From positions 5,084,001 to 5,148,000 of the forward strand of contig NZ_CP042806.1 in assembly GCF_008000815.1 (NCBI RefSeq): 64,000 nucleotides of DNA, written 5' to 3'. Shown in pieces: positions 9,339 through 18,486 of this stretch (its first letter is position 1; every line of letters starts with the position of its first letter). The notes under the pieces are model-generated. The model was not told the origin of the DNA. It was given only the letters and a program-made list of their open reading frames with translations, and made no database searches. Origin of the DNA: Terriglobus albidus (lineage in GTDB: Bacteria; Acidobacteriota; Terriglobia; Terriglobales; Acidobacteriaceae). The translations under genes and the position numbers were made by a program.

Positions 9339-10568
9339 TCACTTTGGGTTGGCGGCAGCGCGCACTGGAGCCATGAAACGCGGCGGCTTCGTCGGATCAT
9401 CGAGTGCAGGCACCTGCAGCGTGATTCCAGTGGAGTCTCCTGATGCGACAATCAACGTCTGCTCGGTCGTTCCGTAGTAGTGGCTGACACGTTCGGAACC
9501 GGAGAACCCGCCATTCTGATGATTGCGCTCGGGCATGTCGAACGCGCTGGTCACGCGCAGGGTGTACTGGCCAGCTGCTACGAAGTCAATTCGGAAACTG
9601 CCGTCCGGTGCGATCTGGCCATTGAGCATAAACGTCGGGTCGTCTGCGTCCACCATCTGGACGTTGCCTCCAGACACTGGCATTCCATTTGCCTGCTGTA
9701 TGACCGTTCCCGCTACGAAATGCATGCCTCGCGTCGGAATGGTAATCGTGATCCCGCTTTTCTCATCTGTTCCTGAGACTTTGATGATGTCAGCGCTTTT
9801 TTTGCGGAATGAGCCTGGCGCATAGACTGTCTGCGGATTGGAGATAGTTCGAGTGAGGCTGCCTCCTACGGAACCAATAACGGCCCGCTGGATACTAACG
9901 GAAGTTGCCACCAAGTACTCGCCCGGCGGAAGGCTCAGTATGCGAAATGCTCCATGGTCATCCGTGTTGTATAAGCGGCCGGGCAGCATCCGCCCAGGTC
10001 CCCTGTTGCCTGCACCAGGCAGGCTCACAATGGACGCATCTATGACATGCATCGTCACACCGGCTGCCGGTGATCCATCGTCAAATAGCACCTTACCGGA
10101 AATGGCTGCTCCACGTTCCAGGCTCACATCCACATTGGCGGTCTCGGAACCGTTGACTGTAACTGTCGACAGGCTGGACCGCAGCCTGTCCTGTTTCTGC
10201 GGATCGGAACTCATCCAGTCCTGAAGATCCACAGAAGACATTGGATCGAGGTATCCGGGTAGATCGACGCGTAAGGCGTAGGTTCCAGGAGCGACATGGG
10301 AAATAGCAAAGAACCCATCCAGATCGGTGGTCATCTGCCCGCCGCCCCCTGAGAAGATCACGCCAACCTGGCGGATGTCACTCCCTGCATCGCGCAGACG
10401 GGAGAGGCTGACGCGTGCGAATCGAGCAGGAGCGTGCGTATCCGCGCAGACAATATGCCCACTCACACTTCCCGAAGGAACTGATTGTGACTGCGTCATT
10501 TGAACCTGTGGCGCCTGTTGCGCAGGCATAGAAACTGCAATTGCCAGAAGAGAAAGTAAGCGGCGCAT
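9339..10568 (-). CDS. Exported carboxypeptidase-regulatory-like protein, paralogue 2
   Basis: A 409-residue protein. I start it at the ATG at 10568 because a signal peptide (MRRLLSLLAIAVSMPAQQ) follows directly and the bases before it (GGAGCCGACAG) match those before paralogue 1. Conserved blocks shared with paralogue 1 include SGHIVCADTHAPAR near residue 36, YALRVDLPGYLDPMS, ISGKVLFDDGSPAAGV and FRILSLPPGEYLVA. As in paralogue 1 there is no enzyme domain; several regulatory-like beta-sandwich modules fill the chain. The two copies now differ clearly, so the duplication is not recent. Confidence 0.75.
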   Translation of the reverse strand: MRRLLSLLAIAVSMPAQQAPQVQMTQSQSVPSGSVSGHIVCADTHAPARFARVSLSRLRDAGSDIRQVGVIFSGGGGQMTTDLDGFFAISHVAPGTYALRVDLPGYLDPMSSVDLQDWMSSDPQKQDRLRSSLSTVTVNGSETANVDVSLERGAAISGKVLFDDGSPAAGVTMHVIDASIVSLPGAGNRGPGRMLPGRLYNTDDHGAFRILSLPPGEYLVATSVSIQRAVIGSVGGSLTRTISNPQTVYAPGSFRKKSADIIKVSGTDEKSGITITIPTRGMHFVAGTVIQQANGMPVSGGNVQMVDADDPTFMLNGQIAPDGSFRIDFVAAGQYTLRVTSAFDMPERNHQNGGFSGSERVSHYYGTTEQTLIVASGDSTGITLQVPALDDPTKPPRFMAPVRAAANPK

Positions 10569-10680
10569 CTGTCGGCTCCGTTTCGAGCCGATTATGGGCG
10601 AACCCAGCCCAGAGTGCAATCTCCTTGTCGAATTCCTGATCCAGCTCTCCGGTATTCTGAAGCCGAAAGTAAGGAGCTTC

Positions 10681-10968
10681 ATGTTTATTCACGGATTTCT
10701 CTTCCGCTGGCAGCCAGGCGCTACCGAAGAACAGATCGCACGCGCCCAGCGCGAGATTCTTGCGTTCCAGGGCGTAATTCCCGGCCTGCGGGAGGTCCAC
10801 GTCGGCGAGAACCTTGCCGACAACAAGGGGGACTACACCTTCGCCGGCGTCATGATCTTCGAAAGCAAAGAAATCTACGCCGGCTATTCGGCGCATCCCG
10901 CGCATCAGGCGCTGCTTCAGTGGCTCATGCCCCTCATCGAGCCGATTGAGTTCGATCTGGAAGGGTAA
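10681..10968 (+). CDS. Dabb-family stress-responsive A/B barrel protein
   Basis: A 95-residue dimeric alpha/beta-barrel (ferredoxin-like) protein. The start is the ATG at 10681 with AAGGAG nearby. Typical features are an N-terminal FIHGFLFRWQPGAT strand and loop, then EILAFQGVIPGLREVHVGENL, and YSAHPAHQALLQWLMPLI near the C-terminus. Members of this family include stress-induced plant proteins and small bacterial enzymes; the substrate here is unknown. Confidence 0.85.
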   Translation: MFIHGFLFRWQPGATEEQIARAQREILAFQGVIPGLREVHVGENLADNKGDYTFAGVMIFESKEIYAGYSAHPAHQALLQWLMPLIEPIEFDLEG

Positions 10969-11023
10969 GCTGGCACATTCCCTACCGTTCGTTGGGACTT
11001 ATAGTGCTTAGAACGCCGGCACC

Positions 11024-11171
11024 CTTTGTTTGTTATTTCGGAGCGCTCGGGGTCCCCAGCCAGCTTTGCTGGCTGGGGTGACGAGTAAGCGGAGAAATCT
11101 GCTTTTCTACCGCGGCTTAAATGGCCGAGCCAAACTTGGAAAAGCAGATCCCTACAGGATGACAAACAAAA
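11024..11171. repeat. Dispersed inverted repeat family C, copy 1, with nested hairpin D
   Basis: Bounded by TTTGTTTGTTATTTCG on the left and GGATGACAAACAAAAG on the right, with inner GGAGAAATCTGCTTTT and AAAAGCAGAT arms. A separate hairpin, CCCAGCCAGC-TTT-GCTGGCTGGG, is nested near 11053-11077 and recurs near 45677. The rest of the 338-bp gap up to 11306 holds further short inverted repeats (for example ACCCCACCG/GGGTGGGG) and no credible gene. Confidence 0.75.
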
Positions 11172-11306
11172 GGTCGCGCGAAGCGCGATACCCCACGCTA
11201 GGCCAAAGCGAACAAGTTCGCCGGGGACCCCACCGTTTCGCCGCTGGCGAAAGGGTGGGGCAACGAGGGTTGTGTCTCAACCGAATTTGCCGATGTGCCC
11301 TGAGGG

Positions 11307-12041
11307 TTATTCGCGGATGCCGTCGAACATGTCGTGCGTCATTGCGGCGGGCTGCGGCGTCGCGGCGGAGATCAGCGTGTAGAACTCCTGCTGTCCAAAC
11401 TTATCCAGGTACGGCCGTACACTCTCCAGCACCGGTAACTGCGAAGCGTGTTTCTCAAAGGCCTCGATACGCACCGGCAGTACCTCCGCCGTATCCAACA
11501 CACAGCTCCACGGAGCCGGCATCAATGGCTCGCGCTCCTCAAGCGTGAAGTTGGTGGTGATGTGATAGAGCCGCTGCGCGAGATGGGGCTCGAGATCGAG
11601 TTCCGGATAGCGCTTTGCGCGTCCTGCCCAGTGATAGGCTGCCGAAGTAATCGCCGAAACCATCGTGTGATCCGGATGAACATTCAATCCGCCGTCCAGA
11701 CCGAAGGTGACGACTACATGCGGACGAAAGCTCCGCATGCGCTGCACCAGCTTTCTGCCGGCCTCATGCATATTGGCATGTACAAGCTGCGCGTCATGAT
11801 AGTCCAGCAGCTCATAGTGCTGAATGCCCAGAACCTCGCAGCTTGCCGCAAACTCTTCACGGCGGATGCGGCCGAGGTCCTTGCCATCGGTGGAGACTCC
11901 GCGGTTGGTCGCTGCCTGTCCATCGGTGAGACAGATACAGCTCACTTCAACTCCGTGCCGTGTGGCCAGCGCAATCGCGCCTCCAAAGGCAAAGCACTCG
12001 TCGTCAGGATGTGCGACGACGACCATCATCCTCAATCCCAT
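11307..12041 (-). CDS. PIG-L/LmbE-family deacetylase (BshB-like)
   Basis: A 244-residue zinc-dependent N-acetylglucosaminyl deacetylase-like protein. The metal and catalytic motif AHPDDE is at residues 10-15, and the second motif GLNVHPDH at 118-125 supplies the third zinc ligand and an active-site His. This family includes BshB of bacillithiol synthesis and MshB/Mca of mycothiol metabolism; the TFGLDGG-VHPDH block fits the BshB/Mca-like group. The bacillithiol partner genes bshA and bshC are not in the window, so the substrate is open. It overlaps rnhB by 10 bp and is probably co-transcribed with it. Confidence 0.85.
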   Translation of the reverse strand: MGLRMMVVVAHPDDECFAFGGAIALATRHGVEVSCICLTDGQAATNRGVSTDGKDLGRIRREEFAASCEVLGIQHYELLDYHDAQLVHANMHEAGRKLVQRMRSFRPHVVVTFGLDGGLNVHPDHTMVSAITSAAYHWAGRAKRYPELDLEPHLAQRLYHITTNFTLEEREPLMPAPWSCVLDTAEVLPVRIEAFEKHASQLPVLESVRPYLDKFGQQEFYTLISAATPQPAAMTHDMFDGIRE

Positions 12042-12829
12042 GCTGCGTTTTCTCCAGTGGCGCTCTCGCTGAGCACCTCTTCGTCAAAGGGTAGATCGTC
12101 CATCTCCAACGCTGCTTCCAGCGCCGCATCCGGATCGACCCCAGCTACCGGCGCAAAGCTCCGCCGGTGCAGCGGCGTTGGCCCCAACTCTTTCAAAGCT
12201 CTTCTGTGAGCCGGTGTCGCGTATCCCTTGTGCGATGCCATTCCATACCCGGGATGAAGCTCATCGGCAGCACGCATCAGCGCATCTCGGTGAACCTTCG
12301 CCACCACGGATGCCGCTGCAATCGAGAGCGACAGCGAATCGCCGTAGATCAGTTTTGTCTGCGGACAAGGATGGTCGATGCGCATGGCGTCGATCAGCAG
12401 ATGATCCGGCGCCAGAGAGAGTCCCGCGACTGCGTTTAACATCGCCAACCGCGACGCCTGGTAGATGTTGATGCGATCGATAGTCTCGGCGTCGACCTCG
12501 GCGACACAAACGGCCAGAGCCATGGCCCGCACCTGCAAGTCCAGCCGCTCGCGATCTTCGCGCTCCATCTGCTTGGAGTCCTTCAGGCCGGCCTCGGCCA
12601 GCTCGGCACACGCTTCCGGCAGAATGACGGCGGCTGCGACTACAGGGCCGTAGAGAGCTCCCCGGCCAACCTCATCCACGCCCGCAATCATCCGGTACCC
12701 GCGGTAACGCAGCGCCTGCTCTGGAGCGTCGGAGCACACGAGCTGACGTAGCATCATCTGTTTGGCTGTCGAGGGAGCCAGCTCCTTCCCCGTACGGGCG
12801 GAGACGGCTTTGGGACGGGAGAAACGCAT
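12032..12829 (-). CDS. rnhB: Ribonuclease HII
   Basis: A 265-residue RNase H type 2, which cleaves RNA in RNA-DNA hybrids and removes single ribonucleotides from DNA. The active-site motif GVDEVGRG is at residues 50-57 (Asp52, Glu53) with the third acidic residue Asp147 in LLIDAM; the RNase HII block SIAAASVVAKVHRD and the C-terminal HPGYGMASHKGY are intact. The first 45 residues are an extension beyond the usual family start, so the true start could lie further in. It is the first gene of a two-gene operon with the PIG-L deacetylase. Confidence 0.93.
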   Translation of the reverse strand: MRFSRPKAVSARTGKELAPSTAKQMMLRQLVCSDAPEQALRYRGYRMIAGVDEVGRGALYGPVVAAAVILPEACAELAEAGLKDSKQMEREDRERLDLQVRAMALAVCVAEVDAETIDRINIYQASRLAMLNAVAGLSLAPDHLLIDAMRIDHPCPQTKLIYGDSLSLSIAAASVVAKVHRDALMRAADELHPGYGMASHKGYATPAHRRALKELGPTPLHRRSFAPVAGVDPDAALEAALEMDDLPFDEEVLSESATGENAAWD

Positions 12830-12985
12830 GGCGCTGTCTTTCAGTGTATCGCCTGAATTTCCTCATGACTGCGAGCCTGACATAAGATATGCTTCCACCG
12901 AAGCAGCCTCCCTAAGAGAAGCAATCAAAAGCAGGTAAAATCCCATGACGCGGAACAGCAGGGCATGGAGGAGCGTGGCATATCT

Positions 12986-13945
12986 ATGTCTATGAAGCGG
13001 ATCTTCACTCTCATCGTGTGCGTCTCCACCCTGGCTGCGGCGCAGGATGCCGCCAAACCTGCGGACCAGGCTCCGCCCCCGGCCGCGTCGCAGAAAGAGC
13101 AGAAGGAACAGAAGGATCAGAGCGTAGGCACGCTGCGCGGTATCTTCGGCAAGAAAGGCAAGCCGGTAGTCAATCCGGAAGAAGAGGCCAAGCGCAAGGC
13201 TGAGATCCAGAGCCAGATCGATGCACTTCCCAAGCAGGGCGCCCCGATGCTCGATGAGGCCGGCAAGCAGATGCTCGACCCCGATGCCAGGCCGATGTTC
13301 AACCCGGCGCCAAAGCCTCTGCGCGACAAGCACGGCGAGCCCAGGTTGGACGAACACGGCAAGCTACTTCTGCAGACCAAGGACAATCTCGGCTACGACG
13401 AGCACGGGAAGAAGCTGAAAGCGGTCAAAGAGAAAGAACCGAAGAAGGTGCCGGTCACCATCGAACAGGGCACACTCACCGTGGATGGGTGGACCGGCAA
13501 AGCGCGGCTGAATTACGACATTGCCGACCTGAAGTATCTCTACATCTATGCCCCGGGCATCGGCAACACCGTCATCTCCGGAGCGCCATTCGAAGGCGCA
13601 ATCGAACAGAAGAACGCCTTCGACGGCAAGACGCTCACGGTCTCGGTCAGCGAGCACACGCTGCAGCTCGCCAGCGAAAAGCCGCTGCTGCACCAGAAGC
13701 ATCCCGCTTCGGCGTATGTCCGCGTCGACCGGGAGTACACCATGAGCTCGCGCTTCCCGGTCATGGGATACGGCACACTTCGGCGTCCGCCCTATGCCTG
13801 GCCGGGAGCGAAGGCAGTCTCTACCACCGCCCCTGATCTGCCCAAAGAGGTCAAACCCACGCTGGCTGCACCGAAGCCGGTAGCTGTTCCGCCGCCTGCT
13901 CCCACCGCCAAACCTTCGGGGCCCGGCACAGATAGCAAGAGGTAA
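12986..13945 (+). CDS. Hypothetical exported lysine/proline-rich protein
   Basis: A protein of about 319 residues. I start it at the ATG at 12986, 12 bp after GGAGGAG; an ATG at 12965 is open but precedes that site. A signal peptide (MSMKRIFTLIVCVSTLAAAQ) is followed by a charged linker (KEQKEQKDQ), a low-complexity stretch in which D-E-x-G-K-x-ML-D-type phrases recur, a compact beta-rich region (about 160-260) and a Pro/Ala-rich tail. I do not recognise the family. It ends at a strong bidirectional terminator shared with rplS. Confidence 0.55.
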   Translation: MSMKRIFTLIVCVSTLAAAQDAAKPADQAPPPAASQKEQKEQKDQSVGTLRGIFGKKGKPVVNPEEEAKRKAEIQSQIDALPKQGAPMLDEAGKQMLDPDARPMFNPAPKPLRDKHGEPRLDEHGKLLLQTKDNLGYDEHGKKLKAVKEKEPKKVPVTIEQGTLTVDGWTGKARLNYDIADLKYLYIYAPGIGNTVISGAPFEGAIEQKNAFDGKTLTVSVSEHTLQLASEKPLLHQKHPASAYVRVDREYTMSSRFPVMGYGTLRRPPYAWPGAKAVSTTAPDLPKEVKPTLAAPKPVAVPPPAPTAKPSGPGTDSKR

Positions 13946-13956
13946 CAGAAACACGA

Positions 13957-13983
13957 AAAAGCCGGCCAAAGGGCCGGCTTTTT
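13957..13983. terminator. Bidirectional intrinsic terminator
   Basis: Perfect stem GCCGGCC/GGCCGGC with A5 before and T5 after, between the convergent gene ending at 13945 and rplS. Confidence 0.9.
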
Positions 13984-14012
13984 GCGTCAGAAAAATTGAC
14001 GCCGTAGACGCG

Positions 14013-14366
14013 CTAGGCGCGCTCGACTTCCTTCAGGCGGGCAGCCTTGCCACGCAGACCGCGCAGATAGAACAGCTTGGCGCGGCGAACCTGGTAGGAA
14101 CGAACCTTTTCGACCTTGTCGACAACCTTGGAGTTGTACGGGAAGATGCGCTCAACACCCTGTCCGAAGCTCATCTTACGGACGGTGAAGCTGCCCTGTG
14201 GGCCCTGCTTGGTGGCGATCACAATGCCTTCAAACGCCTGGAGACGCTCTTTGTCGCCCTCTTTGATCTTAACCTGCACGCGCACGGTGTCTCCGGGGCC
14301 GAACTTCGGGAGATCGGTCCGCTGAAGCTTAGCGGCAAGTTTCTGCATGATGGGGTTGATTGACAT
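14013..14366 (-). CDS. rplS: 50S ribosomal protein L19
   Basis: A 117-residue L19, a 50S protein at the interface with the 30S subunit. The family features are complete: [32 protein letters not shown], and the C-terminal [18 protein letters not shown]. It stands alone; the usual partners rpsP, rimM and trmD are not adjacent, and the upstream gene is an SDR ending 87 bp away. Confidence 0.97.
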   Translation of the reverse strand: MSINPIMQKLAAKLQRTDLPKFGPGDTVRVQVKIKEGDKERLQAFEGIVIATKQGPQGSFTVRKMSFGQGVERIFPYNSKVVDKVEKVRSYQVRRAKLFYLRGLRGKAARLKEVERA

Positions 14367-14452
14367 GACACACTTTTCCTTCGAAGAGTCGAAGCCTCAG
14401 TTTACAGGAAAATCATGCAGATTGGAACCACACTGAGCACTATTGCCAACGG

Positions 14453-15562
14453 TTATTGCTCAGCGGTCTGATTGTTTTCGCGCTGGAGATGCTCGTTCCA
14501 GGCGGCAATCGGCTTGAACTCCGGCTGTGGAAGCTCGCTGCCCTGCACCACCGGTGCATGCTTCGTCGCTGCCGGCGCCTCGGGCAGGAACCAGGCGTTC
14601 AGGATTCCTGCTACCGCCTGCGTGGTCTCTGGCGCAAGACCGTGGATGCGAGCTGCCAGCCACGCCTGCGGCGTGATAAACAGCTCTGCCTTCCGCGCCG
14701 CCACCGCATTGAAGATGCGGTTGGCAGCGCGCTTGGTGCTGGCGGAGAGCCCTGGCAGCATCGCCGCCATGGCAAACCACTGGTACTCCTTCTCCGGCTG
14801 CCCGCGGAACTCCGCCTTGACGTGTGATCCGGTCCGCAGCAGCCCCGGACACACCGTGGTGACATGAATCCCCTTCGACTTCAGCTCCACATGCAGCCCC
14901 TCGGAGAACCCGGTCAACGCAAACTTCGACGCCGTGTACGGCAGCATGTGCGGTATGGCAAGCTTGCCCCCGATAGACGCAATATTCACAATCGTGCCAG
15001 AACGGCGAACCAGCATCTGCGGCAGCACCGCATGCACGGTGTTCAACGCCGAGAAGAAGTTCACCCGCATAGCCTCGTCGAAGGCGGCAAGGGGCTGCTC
15101 CTCCACCGGGCCGACCTGGATGATGCCGGCGTTGTTGATCAGCACATCCACGCGCCCGAAGTGGGTGGTCGCGCGCCGGATCAGATCGGCCGCCTCGGCC
15201 TCATCACTCAGATCGCACGGCACCAGCAGCACGTCCTCCGCGTAACGGACAGCGGCGCGGTCCAGCAGCAGTTGCCGGGCCCGCAGCAGTTCCTCGGGAT
15301 CGCGCGCGGCCAGCACCAGCGATGCTCCGCCACGGGCAAAGCGCTGCGCCAGGGCAAGGCCCAGGCCGCGAGATCCACCGGCGATCACGACAACCTTGTT
15401 TTGCACAGCTTTACGACGTTTGCTCGCCACATAAACCGCGCCGGCCGTAACGGCCATACCTGCAGCGCCCAGCAACACCTGGGCCGCCGGATTCGTTGCT
15501 GTCGCCGCCCGATAGAGCTTGCGCAGCGCCATCCGCTTGCCAATCTTGAAGAGAAATCCCAT
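14453..15562 (-). CDS. Membrane-anchored short-chain dehydrogenase/reductase
   Basis: A 369-residue SDR with a predicted N-terminal membrane segment (about residues 28-46) that most classical SDRs lack. The Rossmann motif AGGSRGLG is at 61-68, NNAG at 143-146, and the catalytic residues Ser196, Tyr209 and Lys213 (YTASK) are in place. The C-terminal extension after about residue 300 is Pro/Glu-rich. It belongs to the extended membrane-bound group that often acts on lipid or ketone substrates; the actual substrate is unknown. Confidence 0.85.
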   Translation of the reverse strand: MGFLFKIGKRMALRKLYRAATATNPAAQVLLGAAGMAVTAGAVYVASKRRKAVQNKVVVIAGGSRGLGLALAQRFARGGASLVLAARDPEELLRARQLLLDRAAVRYAEDVLLVPCDLSDEAEAADLIRRATTHFGRVDVLINNAGIIQVGPVEEQPLAAFDEAMRVNFFSALNTVHAVLPQMLVRRSGTIVNIASIGGKLAIPHMLPYTASKFALTGFSEGLHVELKSKGIHVTTVCPGLLRTGSHVKAEFRGQPEKEYQWFAMAAMLPGLSASTKRAANRIFNAVAARKAELFITPQAWLAARIHGLAPETTQAVAGILNAWFLPEAPAATKHAPVVQGSELPQPEFKPIAAWNEHLQRENNQTAEQ

Positions 15563-15654
15563 AACTATCCGTTCAGATGGCCGTCCACTTCAGCCGGTTG
15601 CTGCAACATATCCTTTCGAACCACAAACCGCGTCGAATACTATGGGAGTAGTTT

Positions 15655-16038
15655 ATGGCGACCAAGCGTAAGTCGAAGGGAGCATACATGATCTCGGCCG
15701 TGGCCGAGATGTATGACATTCACCCGCAGACGCTTCGCTTATACGAGCGCGAAGGCCTTCTGCGGCCCTCCCGTTCTGAAGGCAACACTCGTCTCTACAC
15801 CGACGAAGACCTGGAGCGCCTGGAGTTCATCCTCAACCTTGCCCGAGACCTTGGTGTGAATATCGCAGGCATCGCGATCGTGCTGCAGATGCGCGAACGC
15901 ATGGAAGAGATGAACCGGCAGATGCAGCACTTTGTCGAGTACGTCCGCACCGAGATGATCACCCGCATCCACCAGGCACAGCAGCCGCAGGGTCCGGGGC
16001 TCGTGCCTTTCAAGCGACCAGTGGGGCCGAAGAAATAG
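15655..16038 (+). CDS. hspR: MerR-family transcriptional regulator, HspR-like
   Basis: A 127-residue protein with an N-terminal winged-helix MerR DNA-binding domain: YMISAVAEMYDIHPQTLRLY, then a conserved EGLL-PSRSEGNTRLYT segment, a close match to the heat-shock repressor HspR. A helical dimerisation region follows (DLERLEFILNLARDLGVNIAGI). No cysteine metal-sensor cluster is present, as in HspR. HspR genes usually sit in dnaK-grpE-dnaJ operons, but here the next gene is a glycosyltransferase whose GTG overlaps the hspR stop by one base. I saw no obvious HAIR operator upstream. Confidence 0.85.
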   Translation: MATKRKSKGAYMISAVAEMYDIHPQTLRLYEREGLLRPSRSEGNTRLYTDEDLERLEFILNLARDLGVNIAGIAIVLQMRERMEEMNRQMQHFVEYVRTEMITRIHQAQQPQGPGLVPFKRPVGPKK

Positions 16039-17228
16039 TGAGTTTGACACTCTGCGGGTGGGCTCTCCGGGGCCTGCTCTCTGTTGCAAGTCTGGGCACA
16101 GTTACGTCTGCCATCTATACCGGCATGGTGATTGTGGCTGCACTGAAATACCGGAGGCGCAAAAAGGCCGCTGAGCGGATGCCTGCCGACTTTGCCCCTC
16201 CCGTCAGCGTCTGCAAGCCGCTGCATGGCGATGAGCCCGGCCTCGAGCGGAACCTCGTCTCCTTCTTCGAGCAGCAGTATCCGGGCGAGTGGGAGATGAT
16301 CTTCATCGCCCGTCACTCCAACGATGCCGGCCTGCAACTGGCACAACAGGTAGGACAGCGGTATCCGCAGGTCAACGCACGCTACCTGACCTGCGGCGAG
16401 CCGAAGTATCCCAACGCAAAGATGTACTCGCTCGGCGTGCTTGCTGAAGCTGCCAGGCACGAGACGCTGGTGACCAGCGACGCAGACGCGCGCGTTGTTC
16501 CGGACTATCTGCTGCGCTGCGTACAGGACCTGAAAGACGGCACCGCGCTCTCCTCCTGCCTCTACCGCGGAACTGTCGATGAACCCGGCATTGCCACCGC
16601 TCTTGATGCCATGGGCAAAACCGTGGAGATGTGCGCCGGGGTTCTGGTGGCCACCATGGTAGAAGGGGGCACAAAGTTCTCGCTTGGCGTAACCATGATT
16701 CTGCGCCGCGATGCCTTCGACCATGCCGGGGGGTACGAAGACCTGGGCCAATACCATGCTGAAGATTTCATCCTCGGCAATCGTCTGGCCGAGCAGGGTA
16801 AACGGGTAATCATGTCCCCGCACATCATCGACCTGACCGTGCCGAAGACCACGCTGGTGCTCAGCTTCCGCAATCAGCTTCGCTGGATGCAGAGCACGCG
16901 CCGCTCGCGGCCCGCGGGACACCTTGGCACCGGTCTCACATTTGCCCTGCCCTTTGGTGTGCTCGGCCTGCTGTGGGGCCTGCTCGCAGGTCATCCGCTG
17001 TTCGGTTTTGGATTCCTTGCTGCTGCCTGCGCAAACCGTATGGTGCAGGCTTTGACGATGCTGAGGATACTGGACGATCCGAACTGGGCGCGCTACACGC
17101 TGCTGTATCCGCTGCGCGATCTGATGGGTTCCATCATCTGGCTCTGCTCTTATCTGCCGGGAGAGATGTACTACCACGGTGGGCTGTATGAGCTGACTCC
17201 TGATGGTAAGTTGAGGCGGCGTAAGTAA
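16038..17228 (+). CDS. GT21-type membrane glycosyltransferase (HpnI/ceramide glucosyltransferase-like)
   Basis: A 396-residue GT2-fold glycosyltransferase with an N-terminal membrane helix (about 10-36) and several helices after residue 300. Catalytic motifs are VSVCKPLHGDEPGLERNL (57-72), SDADARV (147-153), the DF acid at Asp243 (YHAEDF) and LRW at 281-283. These are diagnostic for ceramide glucosyltransferase-like enzymes; bacterial members include HpnI, which adds N-acetylglucosamine to bacteriohopanetetrol. hpnJ and hpnK are not adjacent, so the hopanoid role is a hypothesis. It starts at a GTG overlapping the hspR stop (TAGTG) and must be translationally coupled to it. Confidence 0.8.
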   Translation: MSLTLCGWALRGLLSVASLGTVTSAIYTGMVIVAALKYRRRKKAAERMPADFAPPVSVCKPLHGDEPGLERNLVSFFEQQYPGEWEMIFIARHSNDAGLQLAQQVGQRYPQVNARYLTCGEPKYPNAKMYSLGVLAEAARHETLVTSDADARVVPDYLLRCVQDLKDGTALSSCLYRGTVDEPGIATALDAMGKTVEMCAGVLVATMVEGGTKFSLGVTMILRRDAFDHAGGYEDLGQYHAEDFILGNRLAEQGKRVIMSPHIIDLTVPKTTLVLSFRNQLRWMQSTRRSRPAGHLGTGLTFALPFGVLGLLWGLLAGHPLFGFGFLAAACANRMVQALTMLRILDDPNWARYTLLYPLRDLMGSIIWLCSYLPGEMYYHGGLYELTPDGKLRRRK

Positions 17229-17238
17229 AAAAATATGC

Positions 17239-17316
17239 CCCCAGCGGCTGAAGCCGCAGTCTTTGTGGAGCTTCCGTACGGGACGGCTGGAAGCCGTCCC
17301 CTTAAGCAAGGCATTC
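17239..17316. repeat. Dispersed palindromic repeat family B, copy 1
   Basis: Two hairpins in fixed order: CAGCGGCTGAAGCCGC at 17242-17257 and GGGACGGCT-GGAAGCCGTCCC at 17280-17300, then TTAAGCA and ATTCGC. The same arrangement occurs at 37298-37376. The remaining gene-free bases up to 17515 carry short GC-rich inverted repeats and no credible coding frame. Confidence 0.75.
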
Positions 17317-17515
17317 GCACCTGCGGTGCGAAATGGTTGCGATACGCGCAACGGCTTGTTGTGCAATGCGGCGAAGCCCTCTCTGCAGGCTGGCGTTCTC
17401 TATCAACTTCGCCGGATGGTTTGCTTAGGCACGGCTTCCAGCCCTGCCCTACCGACGCTGAAGGACATGCAGCTCATTCATCGTTTCTTTACATCCGTCG
17501 GCTACCGTTTTTGCC

Positions 17516-18436
17516 ATGCATCGCAGAGACTTTCTTACGCTTGCCGGTACCGCCGGAGCCGCACTTGCGCTCGGTGTCGACGCTCCGTCCGCCCACGCTC
17601 AGCAGCAGGACTTCACCTTCCTCTTCCTGACCGACACCCACATTCAGCCGGAGCTCGATGCTGCCAAGGGCTGCGATATGGCGTTCAAGAAGATGCGGAC
17701 CGTCAAGGCTGACTTCGCCATCCAGGGTGGCGATCATGTCTTCGACTCCCTGGAGGTTCCAACCTCGCGTGCGCTCAGCCTCTTCGATCTCTACAACAAG
17801 ACCGAGCAGGACCTTGGCCTGAAGGTGCACCATGCCATCGGCAACCACGATGTGCTGGGCATCTATCCCAAGAGCGGCGTCTCCCCTACCGATCCGCTCT
17901 ATGGCAAGAAGACCTTTGAAGACCGCATGGGTGCTCGCTACCGCTCCTTCGATCACAAGGGCATTCACTTCGTCATTCTGGACTCGATCTTTATCACCAG
18001 CGACCGCGCCTATGAAGGCCGCATTGAAGCAGATCAGCTAAGCTGGCTGGACGCCGATCTGAAGAAAGTCCCTGCCGGAACTCCGGTCATCGTGACCAGC
18101 CACATTCCAATCATCTCGGCCTATGAGCAGTACCTCCCGCCTCCGGCTAAGCCTTCAGCGCATCATGGATTGACGGTGGCGAACTCGGCAGAGGTGATCA
18201 AGACCTTCGAAGGGCACAACGTTCTGGCCGTGCTGCAGGGCCATACACACGTCAACGAGGTCGTTACCTGGAAGGGCGTGCAGTACATCACCTCCGGCGC
18301 TGTGAGCGGCAACTGGTGGAAGGGTACGCACATGGGATCGCCCGAGGGCTACACCGATGTGTCCGTCTCCAACGGCAAGCTCTCGACACGGTATGAGACC
18401 TATGGCTTCCGGGCTACGGTGCGGGAAGACAGCTAA
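17516..18436 (+). CDS. Tat-exported metallophosphoesterase
   Basis: A 306-residue calcineurin-like phosphoesterase with a twin-arginine signal (RRDFLTLAG at residues 3-11). The metal-binding motifs appear in order: DTH at 40-42, GGDH at 71-74, GNHD at 109-112, a His in VTSHIPI, and GHTH near residue 240. This predicts a binuclear-metal phosphatase or phosphodiesterase folded in the cytoplasm and exported. The substrate is unknown. The 16-bp tandem array begins about 50 bp after its stop. Confidence 0.9.
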   Translation: MHRRDFLTLAGTAGAALALGVDAPSAHAQQQDFTFLFLTDTHIQPELDAAKGCDMAFKKMRTVKADFAIQGGDHVFDSLEVPTSRALSLFDLYNKTEQDLGLKVHHAIGNHDVLGIYPKSGVSPTDPLYGKKTFEDRMGARYRSFDHKGIHFVILDSIFITSDRAYEGRIEADQLSWLDADLKKVPAGTPVIVTSHIPIISAYEQYLPPPAKPSAHHGLTVANSAEVIKTFEGHNVLAVLQGHTHVNEVVTWKGVQYITSGAVSGNWWKGTHMGSPEGYTDVSVSNGKLSTRYETYGFRATVREDS

Positions 18437-18486
18437 AAGGTAGTTGCTGGCTGCTGGTTCCTGGTTGCTAGTTGGAAGAACCCGAC

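Noticed and set aside
11030-11548. A 172-residue Arg-rich plus-strand ORF
   Set aside because: It runs through repeat C and antisense to the PIG-L deacetylase; no start signal or family resemblance.
15795-17366. A 523-residue minus-strand ORF
   Set aside because: Antisense to hspR and the glycosyltransferase, both of which have clear family motifs.
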